64,000 bases of DNA from Brachypterus glaber (taxonomy: Eukaryota > Arthropoda > Insecta > Coleoptera > Kateretidae): positions 47,101,794 through 47,165,793 of the forward strand of contig OY294046.1 of assembly GCA_958510825.1 (NCBI GenBank), given 5' to 3'. How positions within the stretch are numbered: the first letter of the stretch is position 1; each line of letters begins with the position of its first letter. Shown piece after piece: positions 43,113 through 53,931 of the stretch. The notes under the pieces were generated by a model. The model was not told the origin of the DNA. It did no database searches and saw nothing but the letters and a program-made list of their open reading frames with translations. The translations under genes and the position numbers were made by a program.

Positions 43113-44435
43113 TTTTCTTATTTTTTGACAAAAATATGCTATCTAAATTGTTTATTTAATATATCGTACTTTAAAAGGTTCATGAAAAAAAAATTGGCAA
43201 GAAGTTGAACTAAAATTTTGTTCCAGCCCACCGTGCTTGACTCTCCTGAAACTCTAATCATGGCAACCCTATAGTTATTGCCCCTAACTATTTAACTATC
43301 AAAATCTCAGATCGGATCTAAATGCGTGTCAGGATGACGAAGCAGGCCCACTTCCAGACCAAACACATGGCCCTCTTGACCTTGTTCCAACCCTTGCTTT
43401 TCTATGAGCATTGCATTGTATACGAAATAAAATCTTAAACAATATTAATAGTTTTTTTTTGTATGGTATGTCAATTGCCTTAAGGCTAAAATTTTGTCCA
43501 GAAAAAAGTCCAAATGACGAGGAATTCCTGTGTTGAAATTGTAATAAATGCACACGGGATGATAATTTTAGTGGATGGTAAGGTGCCTCCTGTTAGGCTT
43601 TATGGAGTAAATTTTCAACATTTTTGTTTGGATAATATATTTATTATAATATTATTTATAATAACAATCGAATGATAAATATTTAAAAATTACCATGTTG
43701 GGGTTGACATTAGTTTTTTTGATGGTTATGAGCAAAACTTGTAGTCTTCATAGGTATTTTGGTTTGGACTTTTTAGGGAAACTTTCTTATTTTTTGACAA
43801 AAATATGCTATCTAAATTGTTTATTTAATATATCGTACTTTAAAAGGTTCATGAAAAAAAAAATTGGCAAGAAGTTGAACTAAAATTTTGTTCCAGCCCA
43901 CCGTGCTTGACTCTCCTGAAACTCTAATCATGGCAACCCTATAGTTATTGCCCCTAACTATTTAACTATCAAAATCTCAGATCGGATCTAAATGCGTGTC
44001 AGGATGACGAAGCAGGCCCACTTCCGGACCAAACACATGGCCCTCTTGACCTTGTTCCAACCCTTGCTTTTCTATGAGCATTGCATTGTATACGAAATAA
44101 AATCTTAAACAATATTAATAGTTTTTTTTTGTATGGTATGTCAATTGCCTTAAGGCCAAAATTTTGTCCAGAAAAAAGTCCAAATGACGAGGAATTCCTG
44201 TGTTGAAATTGTAATAAATGCACAGGGGATGATAATTTTAGTGGATGGTAAGGTGCCTCCTGTTAGGCTTTATGGAGTAAATTTTCAACATTTTTGTTTG
44301 GATAATATATTTATTATAATATTATTTATAATAACAATCGAATGATAAATATTTAAAAATTACCATGTTGGGGTTGACATTAGTTTTTTTGATGGTTATG
44401 AGCAAAACTTGTAGTCTTCATAGGTATTTTGGTAG
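43113..44435 (+). repeat. ~670-bp tandem duplication, two units
   Basis: Sequence from 'ttagggaaac' at ~43111 to 'cataggtattttggt' at ~43763 recurs from ~43779 to 44434, at an offset of 669-670 bp. Only scattered differences are visible (for example one base in a poly-A run, cttccagacc / cttccggacc, cacacgggat / cacaggggat), so the duplication is young. The paired 74-codon minus-strand frames (43329-43553 and 43999-44223) are shadows of it. Confidence 0.92.
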
Positions 44436-44885
44436 GGTTACAGAGGGCGCTGGTAGCCGAGTTACGCCACGCTCGATGTACCAAAATACCTGAAAATTCA
44501 TAATATATAAAAATTATAGAACTTTGCGAGAGCTACAAGTTGGCTTATAACCATAAATAATTTGGCTAAAAACTTTAAATGTAATCTCACACCCAGCATG
44601 GCCATTTTTGAATATAACTCGATTGTTATTAATATAATAAAAAAAATATAAAAAACGATCCAAACTAAAATTACTGCAAATTTCCTCCTTAACAAAATTT
44701 GTAATATGCCTCTTTATTGTAAGATGTATATTTACCGGAATAACCGCACTCACCGCTAAAATTCAAGATGGCGACACCCCTTACGCAAAACTAACAGGAT
44801 TTTTTCGATGCCATTCACTGCTACTTTTTAAAATGTTTGCCCGTGTCCATTTTTTGCAATTTACAAACCTATAATTTGACTGGAC
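44195..44885. mobile_element. Foldback joined to the tandem duplication
   Basis: The end of the second unit (about 44195-44434) is mirrored by 44479-44885: 'taggtattttggta' / 'taccaaaatacctga', 'taccatgttggggt' / 'acccagcatggccat', 'ataacaatcgaatgat' / 'taactcgattgttat'. The right arm is longer (~400 bp) than the left (~240 bp), so the left has lost blocks. The 44-bp loop (44435-44478) is GC-rich. A third arm-like copy lies at 60308-60600. Confidence 0.75.
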
Positions 44886-46067
44886 TATGTAAGAAATTAA
44901 TCAATTTTTTTACTGTTTTATAGAAAATATTTAAATTTACCCTTTAAATTTACGATGACTATTTCACAAACAATATATAGGCCAATCGAAACCTTGCATT
45001 TTTAATTTCTTGACCAATCAGATCAAAATGAATCTGATAATTTTTGCACAAGTGAAATTATCACTTGGGTACTATGAAAACAAGAACCTGACAGTTACTG
45101 ACATCTTAATAAATGTTATATTTTTGCAAAATGTGTTTTAATTTGTGAAGCTTACCTTTAGTTGATTTATTTTTATTGATAAGCAATAGAAATGCTTATT
45201 TTATTTACAAAACATCCTAGGTATAAACCCTAATTAATTTCAGATAATATATTATATTTTATGCACTTTCAATCACTGATATTCATAAATTTTATTTTAT
45301 TTAATTGAATCTTGGTATTAAAAACAGGCCACTAAAAACTAATTTAAACATTTATTAAAAATATATTTACAGTAAAGAAGTAAATAAATTACTTCTTTTA
45401 AATGACGGAAATCAAAACATCAAATGACTGCGCTGGTACCAGTACAGCGTTGCCAAACTTTACTATAAACTGGTCGCAAATTGTTTTTTTACGGGTGGAA
45501 ACACCCATTATTTTATTTCTTTTCAGTTGAAAACTAAACTTTTTAAACAAAAACAGCAATGATCTTTATTTAAATTCTAAAATAATATTTATATATATTA
45601 TATGATAACAACTATTTTATTGGAATAATCTCAAGCATAAAAAATCCCTCAAGCAAAGTTTAGGTTTGGCAACATTCGCGAACAAGTCAACATCGTGGTT
45701 TTAAAAAGCGCGGCAAATTTGAGATTTAAATTTTTAATTATAGTTGTAAAGTAATATTGTTGTTTAGTTCTTAAATTTTTAAATAATGTATTGTCCATTC
45801 TGTAAATTTTTAATTCAGATATGAAACAACATTAAACATGGTAAAATTATATACTTCCTTATTTTGTTTGTGAAATAGTCATTCAAAATACCATTCGTGC
45901 ATGTTGAATTATACACAATTTTTTACTGTATATAAAAAAATTGCTTAAGGAAATTATTTCCTGTATTTTTCTTCAAAATTCCTAGACCTGCGGTCACGGA
46001 ATTTTGTAACACGAAAAATGCACTCAAACAATTGCCAAGCAAAATATTCTTTTAATACAGTAAAAAA
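44886..46067. other. Unannotated stretch with faint inverted pieces
   Basis: 'atgactatttcacaaacaa' (~44953) faces 'tttgtttgtgaaatagtcat' (~45866), and 'gttgccaaacttta' (~45446) faces 'aagtttaggtttggcaac' (~45657), so a decayed ~0.9-kb foldback is possible. TTTTTACGGGTGGAAACACC (~45486) recurs at ~46763. No coding signal. Confidence 0.4.
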
Positions 46068-46150
46068 ATTCAGCAAAATTTTACAATTTCTTTAAAAAAT
46101 TCTGGTACCGATAGTCATCAATTAAATTGCAGGAAATATTTTTTACAGTA
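46068..46150 (+). repeat. Dispersed repeat matching 15468-15549
   Basis: Same-orientation, diverged copy ('cagcaaaattttacaattt', 'ttctggtaccgatagtc', 'aaattgcaggaaatat'). Confidence 0.55.
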
Positions 46151-46914
46151 TGGGAGGGTCTGATTTGCGAAATAAGGTACGTGGCTCACAAAAATAGAAG
46201 AAAGAAATAATGCATAATGAGATTAAAGTAAGTGTATACAATAAAGAACCCCTAATTATCAAAAAAAAAAAAAAAAACTGAAAAATAAGCAGAAAAAATT
46301 AAACATGAAAAATTATAACTTTTATTTCAGTCAATTTCCAGTTTACTAGACAACTCCCTGTATATCATGTAGCTGCGTAAATTTTAATCACAAAAAGGTT
46401 TTTAGTTTGCTTATTATAAATTAGCAAGAAAATCAAATAATAGGCAGCGAATTATCTTAAGGCAAGAAACATAATATCTCACAGATTCTTTGTTGCAAAA
46501 TATGTAAGTATAGTCGACTAATTTTGAGTAAGGTAGAATTTTAGCGGAATGAATCCAAATGAATTCCATTATTATATTACAAAGGGAAACATGCATATTA
46601 ATCAACAAATATTGGAGTAGTCTGCCTTCTAAAGAGCTAATGTTCGAGTCCTCACTTAATGAACGTTAAACATTGAAAGCATTATGTTTTTCTGGAAATC
46701 GAACTGGAAAATTCTTTTGTTACATAGCACTGGAAGTATATTGTTAAAGTTTGAAAATTAAGTTTTTACGGGTGGTAACATCCGTTGTTTAAATTAAATT
46801 ATATTTTCGGGTTTTAAATATCATAAAACGTGGAAAAAAAATAAGCAAAAAGTTGGTCTGTCTGTACGTATTTTGAATTGTATGTCCAAATATCCAATTA
46901 AAAATGTTCTTTCA
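46151..46914. other. Unannotated spacer
   Basis: No coding signal or RNA gene; a poly-A run lies at about 46261-46277. Confidence 0.3.
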
Positions 46915-47161
46915 CTTAATACCAGTGATCGGACTTTGGATTTTTTAACAGGTCCGCATTAAGGAAGACGTGATTTATAGTATTTACTAACAATATTACT
47001 TATAGTAAATAAAAGCATTATGTAAGAAATTATTTAAGTATTTTATTTTCAAAGTAAATTACTAAAATCTTTTCTCATTTTTTTTGTAATAAAAATCCAT
47101 TTATGTAAACAAAATGACCTTTCCACATCTACCGATGTAAGTGGTACAAAGAAAAACGTAT

Positions 47162-47400
47162 TTTCCTACGACCTAGTTAGTAGTTAGTGCCTATTTTCTA
47201 CTCGTTGCCTATGATAACGGTTGGAAAGTGACAAGCAGATGATTTTACATATCTGCTGTCAGAAAATTAGTAAACACATAACCTTAAATTAATTTTAAGA
47301 TAATTTTTGCGTTTTTTGGTTGTTTGGGTGTTAGGTCGTAGGAAAAATAGTATACGCAAACCATCGTAAAAAAGCACTCTCGTGCACTGAAAACTAGGTT
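47162..47400 (+). repeat. Dispersed CTACGACCTAG repeat, copy 4
   Basis: A copy inside the hAT element. Here the tip TTTTCCTACGACCTA faces TAGGTCGTAGGAAAA (about 47332-47346), which shows the ~190-bp core is itself a small inverted-repeat element; the remainder ('gcactctcgtgcact') follows. Confidence 0.75.
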
Positions 47401-47743
47401 CGAGTACTTTTTACTACTACTTGGTGCGTAATATGCTATTATTGGTGTATTTTCAACCCATGTGGCTTCTTCTTCTTGTTAATTTTTTTTATAAATGTCT
47501 AACTATTAAATTTTGCAAACCATAATTTCTATCTAAAATATTTTTGAATTTTGATAGCATTTTTTCCTTTTTCAGTTGTACAAAATAATAAAAAACCAGC
47601 TGTAATAAAAAAAAACTGCTGCCGAGAAAAGAATTTGCGAGAGCGCGCTCGGACGTTGCAAAAGGAGTAGATTATCAGTTCGGGTGCGATTCGCGAAATT
47701 TCGGTCTAATTCTAATTCGTATCTGCAGCATAGTAAGAGTTAA

Positions 47744-47888
47744 GGCCTATCCAGAAGCTTGCATAAGAACATAAAACACAAGAATGCTATGCCGAGATTG
47801 GCTTACAAGATACATGGCTGCCCATCAAGCCAATCACGGCATCACATTGTTATGTTTTATGTTCTTATGCGAGCTTGTGAATAGGCAC
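47744..47888. mobile_element. 145-bp MITE, copy 2
   Basis: Same ends and same length as 20757-20901, flanked by TTAA (47740-47743) and TTAG (47889-47892). A partial third relative follows at about 47908-48005 ('gacggcacatcaagcca'). Confidence 0.75.
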
Positions 47889-48892
47889 TTAGTCGCCATC
47901 CTCAGGCTCTATGCGAACCTCATAACGTTAAAAGCCTGCGTACAAGACACATGACGGCACATCAAGCCACTCACGACATCGCATGTTATGTTTTACGCTA
48001 GTTATCCGAGTCTCTGGGTGGCGGTTTAGGTATCAGTCACTGCATGTCTTATAGGTTCATTAAAACAAAAAATATTGTTTTTCCAGATTTTTGTCTTAAG
48101 AATTTATTTATTCAAAAAACGAAAAAATAAAAAAAAATAATTTTACACCATTTTACCCCCATCCCACTTTTTATCAAAAAAATCTTAGTCTAAAACTTTG
48201 GATAATGAACCTTTGGTCCAAATTAGAAGGCCTTAGCTCAAAGCGTTCTCGAGTTATCGTAGTCACAAATTTCCCTTTCAGAGAGATAGACAGACCGACA
48301 GATTGACAGACAGATTTTTTTAAAGGAAATCTTTTATTTTTCTATATAAAACGTTAAAAACAATAATTATTTATATATTTTTACAATCGCAAGGAAAGTA
48401 ATACTGAAAAAATAAACAGTTGTTTTAGTGAAAAATTAGTTAAAGTTAAATTTATTTCATTTTAATAAGTGGATTAATTTCTATTTTATATTTAACAACC
48501 TAGGAACTACACCGAATATTGAAATCTGTTCACTTATCTTAAAAAAGAAAAAAACATATTTATGTAAACACTGTTTTTTGTTTTACTTTTTATTGTATTT
48601 GACTGTAGGTATTTAAATTAGTTTGATTTCACAGGAATATTTAAAATAATACAAATAGAAAAAAGAGCAACGTTAAATGAAATTAAAATAAAACAAAACA
48701 AGAATTACATAACAATAATAATGTATTTTTGTTACTTTAAATACAATTTAAATGATCTTGCGTTTTATGAAATTATTCTGTTTTCCTTAATGGGCACCTG
48801 TTAAAAAATCCAAAGTCATGTCACTGCTTAATACACTAAAAATGGTTTGTGATTTTTGTGAACCACGTTAAAGGATCTTATTTTATGTAATT

Positions 48893-49400
48893 TTTATTTG
48901 ATAATTTTAACCAGGGGCGTACCTATTGTATTTTTTTTGCCCCAAACTTTTTTATCTGTAGATTTTTTGATATTTTCTCAATAATATAATAATCTTTAGT
49001 TAAAAATATATAAAAAGTTATTTTTCATGTAACAACGTAGGGCCAACCATTTTCTAGAAAACTGCAATTAAAGAAGCAATTTCACGTTCTGAGCATCAAA
49101 AATAGGAACTAAAAAATGCACCAATAAAAATTTTAATATGGCAGGGCGATTCTGCATCAAAAACTATAAAAAAAAGTTCCCATACACAAATATTCATAAA
49201 TCGCTTTTAAGGGAGCTACGGTGTTATTCTTTAAGAGGCCGCAGTACTCTTAAAACTGATTTTCTAACCTAGATGTATAGGAGCTTTTTATAGTTTTAAT
49301 TGTAGAATCACCTTGCAGTATTGAAATTTTTATTGGTGCATTTTTTAGTTCCTATTTTAGATGCTCAAAACATGAAATTGCCTCTTTAATTGCAATAGGG
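48893..49400. mobile_element. Foldback related to the 11.1-kb family
   Basis: The arms at 49058-49200 and 49265-49398 mirror each other ('attaaagaagcaatttca', 'aggaactaaaaaatgcacca', 'aaaagttcccata' / 'tataggagcttttta'). The preceding 48893-49057 ('accaggggcgtacc', 'ttttttatctgtagatttttt') matches the minus strand at 55885-56060. The block order follows the element at 11136-12180, with diverged sequence. Confidence 0.7.
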
Positions 49401-49720
49401 TTCTCCACTAAGTCTTGTTTTTAATATTTGAACACTGATTTACAAAGTACTTTATAATAGTAAGGTAAATGTAAAGTAATTTTCCTTTTTGATAACGCTA
49501 ACTATTTTAAAAATCGATTTAAAGTTTAAATTTTTTCGTGGCGCCTTATTTTCTTCTTATTCACAGATAGAGACTGCGCAGAAACGACATTTTATTTCTT
49601 AGTGTGGCTAAACTGCTAGCGTAGACATAACCTCACTTTTTATCTGTCAGTGGAGAGTTCCGTGTTAAATTTCGGAATCGCTTTGTTTTTAAAGTTATTT
49701 TATTTGTTTTTGCTTTAATT
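49401..49720. other. Upstream flank of the SWIM/YqaJ-like pseudogene
   Basis: It contains 'agactgcgcagaaacg' and 'agacataacctcac' pieces and could hold the former promoter, but no motif can be called. No coding signal. Confidence 0.3.
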
Positions 49721-50264
49721 ATGGCTTCAGTGGATTTTTTTTGTGAAAGCAAGTAGCGAAAATTTACTACACGTTAATTACGTGATGGTTAAATAATTTT
49801 TTCAAAAAACTTTTTTAGTGTGGAGTTCCGAAGGTTTAAAAATGTATGGTCAGTATACACTCTTTATTTTAATTTTAGTTTTTACTGAGTTTTTTGTTCT
49901 ATTCATGTGGATAAACTATTTTTTTGAGTAATTTGTGAAAAATGTGGAGGATATTTTAAAACATATTGTATATTTGCAGGTTATGGAGAAAGATGTTATT
50001 GGTTATGTGCAACTCAATTAGGACAAGAGCACTAGTATTTGCACAGTAAAAGGACGTGTTGTCCTTGAGCACAAAGTTCATGATCGCAGCAGAAATTGAT
50101 GAAAATAATAGTCATTCTTAGTTGCAAAGTTGTACAGCTTCTGAAGGTAAATTATTTTAGTTATTTTGGTCTGTGGAATTCGGGGGTTCTATTTTAAATA
50201 CCTTATAAAAAGTCAGCTGTTGTGGGGCAATCCCCTAAGCAACAGGAGCCTCAGCCGAGTATAT

Positions 50265-50522
50265 ATCTGTGGCTTGGTTCTAAAAGGGCCAATGTCAAAA
50301 ATTTTAAACAGATACACTAAGTCAAACAAAACATTGGCTGTTTTAGCAGTTTAACAGACATGTTTATTAAAAACACCCTTGTCACTTAAAATCTACATTT
50401 ATCTCACAAGCACTGACGTTGGCTTTTTTAGGTTATATAGATCTAAGAAAAAGTTAGTTCTGCAGTATAACTTATAATAAGGATATAGTGACATTGGCCC
50501 TTTTAGAACCAAGCCATGATAT
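50265..50522. mobile_element. MITE with GGCTTGGTTCTAAAAGGG ends, in the intron
   Basis: 'ggcttggttctaaaaggg' followed by 'ccaatgtca' on the left is mirrored exactly by 'tgacattggcccttttagaaccaagcc' type sequence on the right. It lies in intron 2 (50147-50700) of the pseudogene at 49721-50913. Non-coding. Confidence 0.85.
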
Positions 50523-50587
50523 ACAACCAGATTTTTTCCTGCTAACTCCCCCCCCCCCGCTCAGAATAAGATTTAACACTTTCTGGA

Positions 50588-50661
50588 TATTGAGGGCTTT
50601 ATAACGTAGAGGTGTACCTTCAGTTTTTGGTTTCCGTTCCATGTTATGAAGCCTTCGATAT
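50588..50661. mobile_element. ~74-bp MITE, CGAGGGCTTCATA family
   Basis: ATTGAGGGCTTTATAACG faces 'gttatgaagccttcgat'. It is a second member of the family at 39284-39362 and a second element in the same intron. Confidence 0.7.
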
Positions 50662-50913
50662 AATCATAGCAAAAGTAAAAAGCATTTTTAATTGTTCTAG
50701 GTGGATATAAGCATGCAATTGCAGAGGTTAAATGCTTACTAGCCAGAACCAGCATTAGCACAAGTGGACCACAAAATCAAATACATCAAGCCCTCTGAAT
50801 TGAAAATTGGGGGACCCTCTATGTTCTTTGAAGGAAATTACTTTAGGATCAGAATTTTAGATGAGGCCAGAACACAACATACTTTCCCTCAAATCCACAA
50901 AAAAATAAGTTAG

Positions 50914-51080
50914 GGTGGGGTAATAAAATTCAAAAAAAGTATTCAAAAACAAATATTTATTTAAATATAAAATTTATATTTAATGTATATTATGTATATG
51001 AAAATATGTATATGTATGTATATTATATTATGTATATGAAAATTACTTATCTTGGGATTTAATGTAGACATAATTTATTA
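50914..51080. repeat. AT-rich stretch with (TATG/ATGTAT)n runs
   Basis: 'atgtatat' and 'tatgtatatg' units fill 50978-51045. Otherwise featureless. Confidence 0.6.
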
Positions 51081-51082
51081 TA

Positions 51083-51799
51083 CAGTGCGGTCCAAAAGTC
51101 ACACCCCCCCCCCTTTTAACTTTTGAACGAGTTGAGATATCGACTTCAAATTTAGAACTCTTAAATAAGACAACTTAAACTATCTTTTAGCATATATTTG
51201 ATATTTTCAGCTCTTAAAATGTGGGCAGGGGGACATGGAGGGACATTTTTTTAAATGGAAAGGTGGGTCGTGTGATACATCATTTTAAAGCTTATAAAAT
51301 TCTCTATTTAAACTAACATTTTTAAATTTTTTAAAAATGTTTTTTAAGGTTTTGATTTTTCAATTTTTTGTACTAAAACATTCGATTTTTTAAGTTTTTT
51401 TTTATATTTTTTTATTTATGTTAACTAAAATTAGTTTAAAAGTATAATTAACATTTTTTTATGATGAAATTAGGCATTTTTAAAAAATTATTTGTTTTTT
51501 TTAGAGCATTTTGACATTAATACCCATTTTCAACCCCATTTTAAACCCATTTTTTTTTAATTTAAAAATATGGAGTTAAATGGAGAATTTTATAAGCTTT
51601 AAAATGATGTATTACAGGACCCCCCTTTCCATTTAAAAAAATGTGCCCCCATGCCCCCTGCCCACATTTTAAGAGCTGAAAGTATTAAATATATGCTAAA
51701 AGATAGTTTAAGTTATCTTATTTAAAAGTTCCAAATTTGAAGTTGATATCTCAACTGGTTCAAAAGTTAAGGGGGGGGGGTGACTTTTGGACCGCTCTG
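51083..51799. mobile_element. 717-bp Tc1-like foldback, copy 1
   Basis: The tips CAGTGCGGTCCAAAAGTC and, inverted, CAGAGCGGTCCAAAAGTC are abutted by TA on both sides (51081-51082, 51800-51801). The arms run ~240 bp ('gagttgagatatcgacttc', 'tgggcagggggacatg', 'catcattttaaagcttat'). The central ~230 bp is non-palindromic and T-rich. Homopolymer C/G runs sit just inside the tips. A copy of identical length is at 58883-59599. The TA duplication and CAGT tips suggest Tc1/mariner mobilisation. Confidence 0.9.
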
Positions 51800-51801
51800 T
51801 A

Positions 51802-53499
51802 TAATACAATGATTGTACAAATAAATAAACCTAACACAAGATACAAGTGCCTTACTCATTTTTAATTATAACTTTAAATATTAGTGCTAGTACATGTTCC
51901 CTGCAGGTTGGCACCGAAATTTAAAATCCAAATTCGCTGACTTTTCCCTGACCAAATTTGTTAATTTCAGTAAGTATTTTACAAAATTTCCTGACTTTTC
52001 CTGATCATCTGCAACAAAATAAGTACTGTTAGTATTAATTTACATACAAAAATATTTATTAGTGATAGATAACACCCTCCAAATTTCAAGGTTTTATCTT
52101 AATGTATTCTTAAGTTTGTTACTCAGTTTATTGTATTTCTGGAATAAAGAATATTGTAAAATATAACTTTATTCCTCCCGTTTCTGCCCTGCAAAGTTGG
52201 CAGGGCAGAAACATAAAAAAACTTAAACATAATTAGAACAAGAGAAAATACAAAACTGCCCAAATATCTGTCTCAGGTAGGGCACACAAATACCGGGACC
52301 GGTCAGTTTTGCTGGTCCCGAGGAAAAAAAAATGTGTACACTTTTTTGTTTTTATTGGCTTTATTATAACAAAAAATACTGCTGCCAATAATTAATATTT
52401 TTCCCTATATGCCTAGTTTCATTAAAATCAAAATCGAAAAAAATTAAAAATTCAAAAAAAGTTTCTTGTTTCGTAAAACGAAAAATAAATTGAAAAAAAA
52501 AATGTTTTAGAAATAAATTGTTTTTACCCCATTTTAACCCTTTATCCCAATCCAATTTTTACCAAAAACAATCCCAGCCTAGAACTTTAGATAATCAACC
52601 AACAGACAGATTTTTTTTTACGGAAATTAAATTTTTTTGGATATAAAAGTCCAGAAACGTAAAAAAAGCAATAAAAATTTTCCGATGTTTTTTTAACTAA
52701 TGCAAGACTTTCCTTGGGGAAGGTAAAATGAGCACATATAATTTATTTGTGATGATTTTTTTTAACAAAGAATTATATATTTTTTATATGAAATTATATA
52801 AAAATGTAGTATGCTGTACTGATAAGTTAAAATACCTTACTCCTACGATGGTTTTTTTACCCCTCTTTTCTCTAATCTGAAATCGTGCTTATTGTTTGCT
52901 TTTTAATTTATAAAATATAATTTATTTGTTGATTAATACGTTATAATTAAGAGGTATGTGTATTAAATATAAATTATATTCTCTCCCTAAATATCAATTC
53001 ATGATACTAGGTTAGGTACCGGTGCTTTTTTTTCAAATTTTACTCATATTAATCCCAATTTTTTGGAAAATTCAACTCCATTTTCATCATTGGGATTAAT
53101 ATTCGTAAAATTTATCTAAAAACCACCAAGGGAATGTTCAAGTATTACGTAACGCAAATTTTGATCATTTTGGTTTGGACTCATCTATCACCCCTTAAAA
53201 TTTTTCTATCAATGTACCATACACCCTGTATATAATTTTAAATTTACTTCAAAATGGTCCTCACAGCAGAACTATCCACCTATAGATTTCTTTGGTGCCA
53301 CTGGTTGTTGAAAAACAGATAACTATGATTTCCTTACAGCCTCTGGTTTTTGGTACAGTAAAAAAAACTTCTTTGCAGTTTTTTGATGAATTTTTGCAAT
53401 TTGGAAAATAACAGTTATTGAAATCCATGCCTAAAATTTAAACACGAGTATATAATTTGGTTTTATAAATAAAAACTAAACATTATTCTTGAAATATAT
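51802..53499. other. Unannotated stretch with repeat debris
   Basis: It contains 'gacttttccctgacc' motifs (51930-52010, cf. 41271-41678), a 13-bp-stem hairpin GTTTCTGCCCTGC / GCAGGGCAGAAAC (52180-52212), and a block at 52490-52640 ('ttttaccccattttaaccc', 'aacagacagattttt') matching 48140-48330. It also holds an isolated end of the GGGAACGTTCAAG family at 53137-53160. No genes seen. Confidence 0.45.
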
Positions 53500-53509
53500 T
53501 ATGTAATAC

Positions 53510-53931
53510 TTAAAAAAGACGTCTTTAACGACTTAAATGATTACTTTATAAACGTAGCATCAAAGCTTCAAAAAGGTAAGCCCAACTTTGAAAAATTAAA
53601 AAGACAAAAAAACTCGTTTTTTCTTGAGCCCACCTGTAAAGAAAAGGTGTTCAAAACCATTATGTCGCTTAAAAATACTCAGTCGGTCGGTCAAGATGAT
53701 ATAACCGTTCGTCTTCTAAAAGAAACAGCTCCTCTCATCTCTGAGCATTTAGCAAGCATCATAAACTTATGTTTTGAAAGCGGTACATTCCCTGATCAAC
53801 TAAAAATTGCACAAATAATACCTATTTATAAAAAAGGAGACAAATCATGTTTCGAAAATTATAGGCCGATCGCGTTATTGTCAAACGTTTCAAAAATCCT
53901 TGAAAAAATAATACATGAAAGTTCCTCATAA
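53510..53931 (+). pseudogene. LINE reverse transcriptase, N-terminal part
   Basis: The frame enters without a start codon (DVFNDLNDYF, FKTIMSLKNTQSVGQDDI) and runs through IPIYKKGDKSCFENYRPIA to KILEKIIH, the fingers region of a LINE reverse transcriptase. It reaches a stop at 53929-53931 because of an indel near 53915-53925; the continuation is in the frame of the next entry. Confidence 0.85.

Larger units (their letters stand above)
46923..48826. mobile_element. 1.9-kb non-autonomous hAT element with exact 8-bp TSD
   Basis: The tips CAGTGATCGGACTTTGG and, inverted, CAGTGACATGACTTTGG continue through 'attttttaacaggt' to 'cattaaggaa', about 45 bp of terminal inverted repeat. CTTAATAC lies immediately outside both ends (46915-46922 and 48827-48834). 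The CAGTG tip plus an 8-bp duplication is the hAT signature. The interior has no transposase and has collected other repeats: 47162-47400, 47744-47888 and a 'gacagacagatttttt' block near 48280-48330. Confidence 0.9.
49721..50913 (+). pseudogene. Decayed intron-containing gene resembling SWIM-finger/YqaJ family
   Basis: Short pieces, each in its own frame, fall in the order I expect for the insect SWIM zinc-finger / YqaJ-type nuclease family. Exon 1 (49721-49852): MASVDFFCESK, then ENLLHVNYVMVK, then SVEFRRFKNVW; a GTATAC donor follows. Exon 2 (49980-50146) after a 'tatttgcag' acceptor: VIGYVQL, ICTVKGRVVLEHKV, AAEIDENNSHS, CTASEG. Exon 3 (50701-50913) after 'tgttctag': the split codon restores EGGYKHAIA, then ALAQVDHKIKYIKPSELK and a stop at 50911-50913. 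The SWIM-type pattern C..GxCKH is seen as C..GGYKH, so one zinc ligand is Tyr. Stops lie in exons 1, 2 and 3 with several frameshifts, and part of exon 3 after KHAIA seems deleted. The C-terminal nuclease domain was not found. The family match is from memory of its motifs, so treat it as provisional. Confidence 0.5.

Noticed and set aside
43329..44223. Paired conserved 74-codon proteins
   Set aside because: Their near-identity is explained by the ~670-bp tandem DNA duplication; there is no domain, and identity is equal in and outside the frame.
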